NCBI GenBank assembly: GCA_002358855.1
Contig: DEPQ01000076.1
Coordinates: forward strand, 11,222-39,484
Length of the DNA: 28,263 bases
DNA from: Bacteroidales bacterium UBA3388
GTDB taxonomy: Bacteria > Bacteroidota > Bacteroidia > Bacteroidales > P3
Reading direction: 5' to 3'
Position numbers and translations under genes: made by a program. Below, piece by piece: positions 1-7,753 of this stretch (the stretch's first letter is position 1; every line of letters begins with the position of its first letter). Under the pieces are notes generated by a model. It made no database searches and was not told where the DNA came from. It saw only the letters and a program-made list of their open reading frames with translations.

Positions 1-40
1 TATGCAATACAGATTATTTTTTGATGATTTTCTTCCTTTT

Positions 41-2008
41 TTATCTCTCTTTTACCAATCCTTCGTTGAAGGCATAAATAAGTTTCTTTAAGTTGGCGAT
101 TTGTTCTCTTAATTCGTCTCCGAGTTCTGTGTCGCCTATTAGGATATTTTCTGTTCTTTGTTCTATCAAATAGTTCTTTGAAATAATATCACTTTCGTTT
201 TCTATTGATTCTTGTGGAGATGAGAACGGTTCGTGCTCAACTAAGAATAAACGGCTTGAACCTGATACCAAAGTATAGCCACCTATTCCTGTTTCTTTTT
301 GATATGCTTTCGACATTCCGCCGTCTATTACAAGTAATCTACCATTTGCCATTATTGGACTCTCACCTTTCTTTACTTTAACCGGCACGTGTCCGTTTAC
401 AATTCTTGCTTTTTCGTTATGAAGTCCAAATTCGGCTAAAATTCTTTCGCAAAAGGCTACATCGTTTCTATAAGTGTAGTATTTATCTAATATTTCTGCT
501 TGTTGTTCTTTTGCATCTATTAGGTAGCGTTCAAAGGTTGCCATTCGGTGTTTACCAAAAATTGGCGAGCAAGCACCACACCACAAATACCAAAAATAGT
601 CTCTGTCATCGTTTGTTTGATTAAAACGATTCACCCACACGTTTCTTACGGTTTGTTCTAAGCAATCAAGTAGTTCTTTGCCTTTTACCATTTTTCCTTT
701 GTGGTTAAATTCTTTAAATTCGGTTTCATTCTTCATTGGAATGCAACCATGAAGCATCAATGTGTTGTTGCAAACCGAATAAACTCCACCATTTGAGAAC
801 AAGAACGATACATCGCTTTGCAAACGGCGTGAGTTAAGGAATGATTGTCTTATTTTTTCTATCACTTCCTCTTCTTCGTCTGTTAGTTTGTAAGGGTCTT
901 TTGGGTCAATTGTTGGATAATATGCGTCTTTTAGTTCATAGTCTTTGCCATCAAGGTGAATTGTTCCTTTTTCATAGTCGATTTTGTCGAGCAATAGACG
1001 ATGCGACATATCGAAGTTTGGATTTCGCATTACAAGTTGCCCTTCTAATTTGAAACTTATTACTGCTATTGCTTTATGTATTACTGTCATCAAACGCACG
1101 TTGGCATCTTGATAGTTTTCTTCTTTTGTTCCTTTTGGCACAAATGGAATTGCAGGGTCGTTTTCATAGGTTTTCAAAGCGAAAGTTACAAGTGGCATTA
1201 GGTTTATGCCATAATCGTCTTCGATTGTATCAACCGAGCCATATCTTGCTGTCAATCTAATTACCTCTGCTACGTCAAATTTATTTCCACACGCTGCTCC
1301 CATCCATATAATGTCGTGATTTCCCCATTGAACGTCTGCTGCGTGGTGATTTTTCAAAAGTTCCATCACGTCTGCCGCTCTTGGTCCACGATCAAATATA
1401 TCTCCAATTACGTGAATTCTATCAATCAACATTCTTTTTATGAATCCGCAAATAGATTCTATAAACTTATCGGAACGTTTCAATTCAACAATGCTTTCAA
1501 CTATTGAATCATAGTAGGCTTGCTTGTCGGAAGTTGTTTCGTTTAATAATTCATCTATTATAAATGCGTATTCGCTATCCATTGCCTTACGAACTTTTGA
1601 GCGAGTGTACTTTTTTGCTACTTGACGTGCTACTCTTACCAATTTATTCAAAGTAAGTCTGTACCATTCTTCATTTACAACGCCCTTGCTCTTTAATTGA
1701 GAGAGTTTATCCACAGGATAGTAAATAATTGTTGCTAATTGATTTTTTTCTGCCACTGAAATAGAGTGTCCAAACACGTCATCTATTTTTCTTTTCACTG
1801 CTCCTGAAGCATTAGACAAGATATGATTGAACGTATCGTACTCTCCGTGAATGTCAGTCATAAAATGTTCTGTTCCTTTTGGCAGTAAAAGAATTGCTTT
1901 TAGCTTAATTATTTCGGTGCTTGCTGCTTGCAAGGTTGGAAATTGCTTGGCTAATTGATTGAAAAATTTCAATTCTTCGTTTGAAATTGTAATATTTTCT
2001 GTATTCAT
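41..2008 (-). CDS. fbp: Fructose-1,6-bisphosphatase, class III
   Basis: This cytosolic gluconeogenic enzyme hydrolyses fructose-1,6-bisphosphate to fructose-6-phosphate and phosphate. The 655-residue length and the calcineurin-like metal motifs fit the class III (FBPase_3) family known from Firmicutes and Bacteroidota: DIHGE at residues 52-56, GDIFDRGP at 202-209 and GNHD at 229-232. The N-terminal segment (LKAILLLPKGTEHFMTD) is also characteristic of this family. The start is an ATG at 2008, preceded by an A-rich leader. It is the last gene of a minus-strand operon, 14 bases after the MurL-MurD stop codon. The ORF looks intact, and no regulatory site was seen in the short gap. Recognition is from family memory of these motifs, and I see no competing assignment. 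Confidence 0.95.
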   Translation of the reverse strand: MNTENITISNEELKFFNQLAKQFPTLQAASTEIIKLKAILLLPKGTEHFMTDIHGEYDTFNHILSNASGAVKRKIDDVFGHSISVAEKNQLATIIYYPVDKLSQLKSKGVVNEEWYRLTLNKLVRVARQVAKKYTRSKVRKAMDSEYAFIIDELLNETTSDKQAYYDSIVESIVELKRSDKFIESICGFIKRMLIDRIHVIGDIFDRGPRAADVMELLKNHHAADVQWGNHDIIWMGAACGNKFDVAEVIRLTARYGSVDTIEDDYGINLMPLVTFALKTYENDPAIPFVPKGTKEENYQDANVRLMTVIHKAIAVISFKLEGQLVMRNPNFDMSHRLLLDKIDYEKGTIHLDGKDYELKDAYYPTIDPKDPYKLTDEEEEVIEKIRQSFLNSRRLQSDVSFLFSNGGVYSVCNNTLMLHGCIPMKNETEFKEFNHKGKMVKGKELLDCLEQTVRNVWVNRFNQTNDDRDYFWYLWCGACSPIFGKHRMATFERYLIDAKEQQAEILDKYYTYRNDVAFCERILAEFGLHNEKARIVNGHVPVKVKKGESPIMANGRLLVIDGGMSKAYQKETGIGGYTLVSGSSRLFLVEHEPFSSPQESIENESDIISKNYLIEQRTENILIGDTELGDELREQIANLKKLIYAFNEGLVKER

Positions 2009-2022
2009 ATTGATTTACTTTT

Positions 2023-4647
2023 TTATATTTCACTAATAAGTTGTTTAAACACCTCTCCCCTATGTTCAAAGTTTGTAAACATATCATAACTACTTGCAGC
2101 CGGCGAGAGAAGACATATCTTTTCTTTTTGAGTGTTTGCTTTACACCAAGAAACTATTTCTTTGTAGTCATCACTCAAAAGACAATTATAATTATTCGCC
2201 CTTTCCTTCATCTCTTTGTAGATTCTCTTTCCGGCTTGACCTACAAAAGCAATATTTTTCACTTCAAACTCTCCTATTTGCTCCACAAGAGGCGAATAAT
2301 CTATTCCTCTATCCATTCCTCCGAGTATAAGAGTTTGAACTTTCTTTAATGCCTTTAACGCTTCTATTGTTGCCTGTGGTATTGTACTTATACTATCATT
2401 ATAATACACAACTCCGTTTTTCTCTCCTACGTATTCCAAACGATGAGCAAGGGGTTGAAAGTTTTTTGCCGTAGTTTCGGCCTCTTCTTTCTTTGCTCCA
2501 AACTCTTGTGAAGCAAGAATAGCAGAAAGAATATTCATTTTATTGTGCTCTCCCTTTAAGTAATTTGCCTCAATCGTTGCTTCTTCTTTTGAAAAAGGTT
2601 TTTGTCTTGATTGCAATGGAGTTTTTTCTAAAAGGGCGTTGATTTCTTTTGAGTCTTTGTTGAAAATAAAAACACCTTGCTTTGTTTGCTTGGTTGCAAT
2701 GTTGTATTTTGATTCTTTATATTGCTCATAACTATCAAAATGATCAAGATGTTCTTCAAATAAGTTAAGCAATATTGAAACCTTTGGCGAGGTGTGAATA
2801 AATTGTAATTGATGTGCCGAAAGTTCTGCAACAATTATTGTATTTTCTTTAATATTTGAAATTATATCTAAAAGAGGCACTCCAATGTTTCCTGCAAGCA
2901 ACACGTCAAAACCTTGATCTAAAAGAATTTTATAAACCAAATTACTTGTCGTACTTTTACCTTTTGTACCGGTTATGCCTATTGTTTGATTAGAATATAG
3001 TTGTAGGAAAATATCTGTTTGAGATGTGATTTTTTCTCTATCAAGCCCTTGTAGTTTTTTCATAGAAATGCCCGGAGTCTTTATGTATAAGGTGCAACTC
3101 TTCAAGCATTCATCTTGTAAGGTGCAGTTTGCCAAAGGAGATTTATCATCTGCTATCAAAACTTCTTTCTCTGGCAAAAGTTCTTTAATAAGTTTGTGGG
3201 TTGATTGTCCTTCTCTGCCGTAGCCAAGTATTGCAATTTTGTGAGGTTTTAAGAGCTTTATAAGTGCAGCACGCTTAGTTGCAAGGTGAGTATTTGAAAA
3301 AATTTCTAAATCTCTTTCAGGTAAATTATGATTGTTTGACAACTCAAAAAAAACTCTTTCATTTATTTTGCTAACTCTTTCATTTATTTTACTAATTCTT
3401 TGAAATATTTTCATCAAATAATCATTTTCAAAATCCTTTCTTTTATTTCTCAAACACAAAGAAAGAGCCGCCCTCACCTCACTTATAGTCCCTACACATT
3501 CAAAAGGTTTTGTCTGTCTTTCTCCGCAGAGTTGTAAAAAGTATTCTTCTAAATCTTTGTCTTCAAAAAGGTTTTTAGAGAATATTTCTATCAATTCTTC
3601 TTTTGAAAGAAAAGGCGAAAGAATTATAAAAGCGAATAAACATTTTGGACATTTGCCACACCAAATATTTTGTTTACTTCCCGCATTGCAGCTCTTGAAA
3701 ACAGATTGATAATTAAGTTTTGAGAAAAGTTTTGCAATGTGTAATTCGCTCAAAGGACGAAGAAATGAAAAATAATAAAAGTCTTGCGAGATAAATTCTG
3801 AGACATAATTTCTAAAATCGTTTTCAAATTCAAGGCTTTTAGAGTATTGATGATTTACCTCTGAGCCTTTGACAGTAGATTCCGAAGCTGAATCTTCATT
3901 ACTAAGAGCTATGTATTTTCTTTTTGTGAGTGCAGAAATCAAAAGCGTAGTAAATGCCAACATTGCAGAGAATGGAGTGTGTCCATTTAAACAACCCTGA
4001 GAGTTAAGTTCTAAAAGGTGAGCATCAATCGCTCGTTTGCAAGTCAAAGTCTTTTCTTGACTAAATCCTGCTATTGAACAACAATCCACAGTTGCTCCTC
4101 TTGGATTGATAATAAAAGGAACGACATCTCTATTTGCTGACATCAGTAAATCTAATGTAACAACCGAATCTTTTCCTCCTCCAATTGGAACAATATATTG
4201 GTCAAAGGTTTCAAAATTTTGTAGATTTGTATATGTATTGTTAGCGTTTTCTATTGTCATAAACTCTTCTTGCGAAATGTTTATGCCGTTTACATAGAAA
4301 AATTCCCCAAGTCCATTATAGTAAAGTTTCTTAAAAAATTCTATTTGCTTTTCTCTAAGGGCAAAAGGCTTGATAATAACTTTCGGAGAGCAAAAAGCTT
4401 TCCAATATGAGACTAATTCAACCATTCCCATGTGGAAAACAAGCAAGTCAAGTTGTTCTTTACTTAGGTGAGAAAAAGAAAGAAAATGTTTTTTCTCCAC
4501 AAAAAGAGTTGGGCTAAAACAATGCTCGCCGTTAATGAAAGTAAACTTTATTTTTAAGCCTATTTGCTCTATTTCATACTCAAATTTCTCGTAAATAAAG
4601 ACAGGATAGTTTTGGCGAAACTCTAAAAATTTTTCTGTATTGTTCAT
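2023..4647 (-). CDS. murL-murD: MurL-MurD fusion: UDP-MurNAc-L-Ala-L-Glu epimerase joined to UDP-MurNAc-L-Ala glutamate ligase
   Basis: Two enzymes appear to be joined in one 874-residue chain. Residues 1 to about 400 resemble MurL, the ATP-dependent epimerase described in Xanthomonas that turns the terminal L-Glu of UDP-MurNAc-L-Ala-L-Glu into D-Glu. Seen here are a PP-loop-like PIGGGKDS (154-161), NGHTPFS (221-227), ALSNEDSASES (247-257), VNHQYSKSLEFE (264-275) and a CGKCPKC cysteine cluster (330-336). Residues about 465-874 are a complete Mur ligase: ATP loop GTKGKST (560-566), probable carbamylated Lys647, HNKMN (701-705), HRLEYV (735-740) and SPAASSYDMF (848-857). The canonical DSKATN motif reads DSISTI (751-756), and the substrate lysine of GGxxK is Arg780, as expected for a MurD2-like L-Glu-using ligase (inference). 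The linker at 418-432 holds a repeated heptad, SKINERV. The gene lies 6 bases after the DUF3109 gene. The ligase call is very secure; the epimerase call is strong but rests on recalled family motifs. Confidence 0.86.
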   Translation of the reverse strand: MNNTEKFLEFRQNYPVFIYEKFEYEIEQIGLKIKFTFINGEHCFSPTLFVEKKHFLSFSHLSKEQLDLLVFHMGMVELVSYWKAFCSPKVIIKPFALREKQIEFFKKLYYNGLGEFFYVNGINISQEEFMTIENANNTYTNLQNFETFDQYIVPIGGGKDSVVTLDLLMSANRDVVPFIINPRGATVDCCSIAGFSQEKTLTCKRAIDAHLLELNSQGCLNGHTPFSAMLAFTTLLISALTKRKYIALSNEDSASESTVKGSEVNHQYSKSLEFENDFRNYVSEFISQDFYYFSFLRPLSELHIAKLFSKLNYQSVFKSCNAGSKQNIWCGKCPKCLFAFIILSPFLSKEELIEIFSKNLFEDKDLEEYFLQLCGERQTKPFECVGTISEVRAALSLCLRNKRKDFENDYLMKIFQRISKINERVSKINERVFFELSNNHNLPERDLEIFSNTHLATKRAALIKLLKPHKIAILGYGREGQSTHKLIKELLPEKEVLIADDKSPLANCTLQDECLKSCTLYIKTPGISMKKLQGLDREKITSQTDIFLQLYSNQTIGITGTKGKSTTSNLVYKILLDQGFDVLLAGNIGVPLLDIISNIKENTIIVAELSAHQLQFIHTSPKVSILLNLFEEHLDHFDSYEQYKESKYNIATKQTKQGVFIFNKDSKEINALLEKTPLQSRQKPFSKEEATIEANYLKGEHNKMNILSAILASQEFGAKKEEAETTAKNFQPLAHRLEYVGEKNGVVYYNDSISTIPQATIEALKALKKVQTLILGGMDRGIDYSPLVEQIGEFEVKNIAFVGQAGKRIYKEMKERANNYNCLLSDDYKEIVSWCKANTQKEKICLLSPAASSYDMFTNFEHRGEVFKQLISEI
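3352..3393 (-). repeat. 21-bp tandem duplication in the MurL-MurD linker
   Basis: An 18-base sequence at 3352-3369 recurs exactly at 3373-3390, giving a period of 21 bases, or 7 codons. It encodes two consecutive SKINERV heptads (about residues 418-432) in the hinge between the two enzyme domains. The exact repeat suggests a recent duplication, and the heptad spacing suits a helical or coiled linker. Confidence 0.8.
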
Positions 4648-4653
4648 CTTAGT

Positions 4654-5217
4654 CTAATAATCTTGTCCTTGCTCAATTGCTTGTTCTAACTCCTTGTACC
4701 ATTTCTCTGAAAAGCGTCTTATTAACGGCTCTTTAAGTGTTTTGTACAAAGGATTTTCTCTTTTTTTGCATACAGCGTCCTTGCAAATCTCCCAACGATG
4801 ATAATTTAAGGCACGAAATTCACCATAATCCTTTACTCTAATTGGGTAAAGATGACAAGAAATAGGCTTAATAAAGTCAATATCTCCGTTTCTGTATGCC
4901 ATTTCTATTGCACACAAAGCTAAACCGTCCTGAAATTTAACAAAAATACATTCTTTGTTATCTATAATGTTTGTACACAAATCTCCGTCATCGTCTTTGA
5001 GCCAAAAGCCTTCTTTTTTCACTATTTCAACAGCCTTAGGCTCCATATAAGGCTCTATTTTTGGTAAAAGATTTTCTATTATCTCAATTTCTTTTTTTTC
5101 AAGCGGTGCACCAGCGTCTCCTTCTACACAACAACAACCTTTACATTTGGTTAAATCGCAAGAAAATCCCTCATTTTTTATATCTTCGCTTACTAAACAA
5201 TTGCCAACTATTAACAT
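4654..5217 (-). CDS. DUF3109 family protein (cysteine-rich, YkgJ-like metal-binding)
   Basis: This is a soluble 187-residue protein with no signal peptide. A cysteine cluster near the N-terminus (C20, C25, C28, C29, C30, followed by EGDAGAPLE) and later cysteines (C81, C91, C101, C120, C144 and C149, positions approximate) match the DUF3109 family. That family is common in Bacteroidota and related to the YkgJ type of CxxCxxxCC proteins thought to chelate zinc or iron. Its biochemical role is unknown. The ATG at 5217 is about 20 bases from a TAnnTTTG box, so the leader is short. It is the first gene of the operon with MurL-MurD (6-base gap) and fbp. A direct link to wall synthesis is only suggested by this position. 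Confidence 0.88.
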   Translation of the reverse strand: MLIVGNCLVSEDIKNEGFSCDLTKCKGCCCVEGDAGAPLEKKEIEIIENLLPKIEPYMEPKAVEIVKKEGFWLKDDDGDLCTNIIDNKECIFVKFQDGLALCAIEMAYRNGDIDFIKPISCHLYPIRVKDYGEFRALNYHRWEICKDAVCKKRENPLYKTLKEPLIRRFSEKWYKELEQAIEQGQDY

Positions 5218-5237
5218 ATTATATTATTTTTTGCTTG

Positions 5238-5245
5238 CAAAGTTA
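5238..5245 (-). promoter_or_regulatory. Predicted -7 promoter element for the DUF3109/murL-murD/fbp operon
   Basis: The minus strand reads TAACTTTG here, matching the Bacteroidota TAnnTTTG box, followed by GC. It lies about 20 bases upstream of the ATG at 5217. No convincing -33 TTTG is found at the usual spacing, so support is partial. Confidence 0.55.
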
Positions 5246-5266
5246 AAAAATAAAAAATCATTTTCG

Positions 5267-5274
5267 TACTTTTG
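5267..5274 (+). promoter_or_regulatory. Predicted -7 promoter element for glnS
   Basis: TACTTTTG followed by CA matches the TAnnTTTG box and lies 32 bases before the glnS ATG. It shares the 89-base divergent region with the promoter of the opposite operon. A matching -33 box is not evident. Confidence 0.55.
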
Positions 5275-5306
5275 CAATTAAAATCAAAGAAAAATAGTTT
5301 GACGTT

Positions 5307-6977
5307 ATGGAATTAAAGGAAGAAATAGCAAAAAAACCAAGTCTTAATTTTATAGAAGAAATAATAGAAAACGATTTAAAGAGTGGTAAACACAAAAGCA
5401 TAATAACTCGTTTTCCTCCTGAGCCTAATGGATATTTACACATAGGACACGCAAAAAGTATTTGCCTTAATTTTGGTGTTGCAAAGAAATATGGTGGAAA
5501 AACAAACCTTCGATTTGATGACACTAACCCTGTGAAAGAGGATACAGAGTATGTAGAATCTATAAAAGAGGATATAAAATGGTTAGGATTCAATTGGGCT
5601 GAGGAACATTACGCTTCTGATTATTTTGAACAACTTTATCAATGGGCAATTGAGCTTATCAAAAAAGGATTAGCGTATGTGGACGACCAAACCTTAGAAG
5701 AAATGAGGGAAAATAGAGGAACAGTTCAAACTCCTGGGAAAGATTCTCCTTATCGTAACAGAAGCGTTGAGGAAAACCTTGATTTGTTCCAAAGAATGAG
5801 AAATGGGGAATTTGCAGACGGAACAAAAACTCTTAGAGCAAAGATTGATATGGCTCATACTAATATGCACATGCGAGATCCTATAATGTATCGTATTCTT
5901 CACACAACTCACCACAAAACAGGAGACGTTTGGCCAATTTATCCTATGTATGACTACGCTCATGGTGAGAGTGATTCTATCGAAAATATAACTCACTCTA
6001 TTTGTACTTTGGAATTTGACGTTCATAGGCCACTTTACGATTGGTTTATACAACAATTAGACATTTTCCCTTCACATCAATACGAATTTGCAAGACTTAA
6101 TCTAAACTATACCGTAATGAGTAAACGTAAACTTTTACAATTAGTAAAAGAAAACTACGTTTGCGGTTGGGACGACCCTCGAATGCCAACTATTTGCGGT
6201 CTAAGAAGAAGAGGATACACGCCAGAAAGTATCAGAAACTTCTGCGAGGACATAGGAGTTGCAAAAAGAGATAACATAATCGATTACACACGCCTTGAAA
6301 ATGCCCTAAGAGATGATTTAAACAAAAAGGCACAAAGAGTAATGGCTGTTTTGAATCCTGTAAAACTTGTAATTGATAACTATCCTGAACAAAGCGAAGA
6401 ACTTGATGCGATAAACAATCCAGAAGATGAAAGTGCAGGAACAAGAAAGGTAAGTTTCTCTAAAACACTCTTTATAGAAAGAGATGATTTTATGGAAAAC
6501 CCACCTAAAAAATACTTCCGTATGGCAATAGGTCAAGAAGTACGTTTACGTTATGCTTACATTGTAAAATGCACCTCAGTAGAAAAAGACTCAGAAGGCA
6601 ATATTACAACAATACATTGCGAATATGACCCTGCAACACGTGGAGGCAACACACCAGATGGAAGAAAAGTCAAAGGAACTATTCATTGGGTAGATGCAAA
6701 CAACTATGTTGAAGCCGAGGTTCGTCTATTTGACAGATTATTCCAAAGCGAAGCACCAGACAAAGTAGAAGAAGGAAAAACATTCCTTGATAATCTAAAC
6801 CCAGATTCTTTGAAAGTATTGGAAAATTGTAAATTAGAAAAATTCCTTGCAAACACAAAACCATTAGATAAGTATCAATTTGAAAGACTTGGCTACTTCT
6901 CAACCGATTATGACACAAAAGAAAATCGCCTTGTCTTCAATCGTGCTTGCACACTTAAAGATTCGTGGAATAAATAA
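5307..6977 (+). CDS. glnS: Glutaminyl-tRNA synthetase
   Basis: This cytosolic class I aminoacyl-tRNA synthetase attaches glutamine to tRNA-Gln. The 556-residue length is close to that of the E. coli enzyme (about 554). Visible motifs are PPEPNGYLHIGHAKS with HIGH at 45-48, DDTNP at 71-75, the GlnRS-type stretch DSIENITHSICTLEFD (223-238) followed by HRPLYDW, and VMSKRKL with MSKRK at 271-275 in place of KMSKS. These distinguish it from GluRS. The C-terminal anticodon-binding beta-barrels appear complete. The ATG at 5307 follows a TTTGCA-type promoter, and the next gene starts 20 bases after its stop, so the two may be co-transcribed. Confidence 0.97.
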   Translation: MELKEEIAKKPSLNFIEEIIENDLKSGKHKSIITRFPPEPNGYLHIGHAKSICLNFGVAKKYGGKTNLRFDDTNPVKEDTEYVESIKEDIKWLGFNWAEEHYASDYFEQLYQWAIELIKKGLAYVDDQTLEEMRENRGTVQTPGKDSPYRNRSVEENLDLFQRMRNGEFADGTKTLRAKIDMAHTNMHMRDPIMYRILHTTHHKTGDVWPIYPMYDYAHGESDSIENITHSICTLEFDVHRPLYDWFIQQLDIFPSHQYEFARLNLNYTVMSKRKLLQLVKENYVCGWDDPRMPTICGLRRRGYTPESIRNFCEDIGVAKRDNIIDYTRLENALRDDLNKKAQRVMAVLNPVKLVIDNYPEQSEELDAINNPEDESAGTRKVSFSKTLFIERDDFMENPPKKYFRMAIGQEVRLRYAYIVKCTSVEKDSEGNITTIHCEYDPATRGGNTPDGRKVKGTIHWVDANNYVEAEVRLFDRLFQSEAPDKVEEGKTFLDNLNPDSLKVLENCKLEKFLANTKPLDKYQFERLGYFSTDYDTKENRLVFNRACTLKDSWNK

Positions 6978-6997
6978 CAAGAAACACAATTAGTTTT

Positions 6998-7624
6998 ATG
7001 AAAAAACAAATCTTAATATTAGCATTGATTCTAACAAGTCTATGTGCTTTTTCACAAAGACACAGACTTGCAAACGGTGAACCTTACGATATATTCTTCC
7101 AAGTAAAGCCTATGGGAGGAATTGCCTTAGGAGATTTTGCCAAAAACAACACTTATATTTACGGAAGCCACTTTGCGTTGGAATTTCAATTACAAGAAAC
7201 AAAACTTGGAATAGGATTGGAATTTGGATACAACTATTGCGTTCCTATGGCATACAAACGACCATTTGTTCCAACAAAAAACAATTGGGCATCACACCAA
7301 GTACCAATGATTTTAAACGTTAATTATTATATCTTTAACGAAAGAATCAAGCCATACGTAGGTTTAGGAATTGGAACAATATGGGGACGATACGACTATT
7401 CACTTTCCTCAGAGGAATCAACAGAAGAATACTACCTAAGAGACTTTGAAGGACAAAATGGTTGGAGATTTGGACTTACACCAAAAGTTGGCTTAATGAT
7501 AAGTATGGATCACAAACATGGATTTGGAATAGAATTTTCACTTCCTTACCAATTTGGTTTCAATCGCCTCGAAACACAATACACAATCAACCTTGGCTTA
7601 AATTACACATACATAATAGATTAA
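6998..7624 (+). CDS. Exported outer-membrane beta-barrel protein, function unknown
   Basis: This 208-residue protein starts with a clear signal peptide (MKKQILILALILTSLCAFSQ, likely cleaved around residue 20). The rest alternates polar and hydrophobic residues in short strands rich in Gly, Tyr and Phe, for example YVGLGIGTIWG and FGIEFSLPYQFGF. It ends in an aromatic strand (LGLNYTYIID) typical of small eight-strand outer-membrane barrels. I cannot assign a specific family or ligand. It sits 20 bases downstream of glnS and is followed by a strong terminator, so it is probably the last gene of that transcript. Confidence 0.75.
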   Translation: MKKQILILALILTSLCAFSQRHRLANGEPYDIFFQVKPMGGIALGDFAKNNTYIYGSHFALEFQLQETKLGIGLEFGYNYCVPMAYKRPFVPTKNNWASHQVPMILNVNYYIFNERIKPYVGLGIGTIWGRYDYSLSSEESTEEYYLRDFEGQNGWRFGLTPKVGLMISMDHKHGFGIEFSLPYQFGFNRLETQYTINLGLNYTYIID

Positions 7625-7641
7625 AAAATCAAAGAAAAAAT

Positions 7642-7688
7642 AAAATAATCCTTTGTTTTTTTCAAAAAAAGCAAAGGATTATTTTTTT
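7642..7688 (+). terminator. Intrinsic terminator after the outer-membrane barrel gene
   Basis: A perfect 14-base inverted repeat (7642-7655 with 7672-7685) encloses a T-run/A-run loop that can extend the stem, and the right arm merges into a T tract ending at 7688. It lies 18 bases after the stop codon. Being largely symmetrical A/T, it could also work from the other strand. Confidence 0.85.
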
Positions 7689-7702
7689 AAAACAAAGAAA
7701 AA

Positions 7703-7737
7703 TTTGACAAGCAAGCAAAATATTTTGATTACATTTG
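7703..7737 (+). promoter_or_regulatory. Predicted promoter of the KAP NTPase/WD40 operon
   Basis: TTTG at 7703-7706 could be the -33 box and TACATTTG at 7730-7737 the -7 box. The 23-base gap is slightly longer than usual. Transcription would begin only about 10 bases before the ATG at 7754. Confidence 0.6.
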
Positions 7738-7753
7738 CAAAAAAGTATTTTTT

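Noticed and set aside
406..1507. Several plus-strand ORFs opposite fbp
   Set aside because: They are antisense shadows of a conserved gene, lack recognisable domains and have no promoter or leader.
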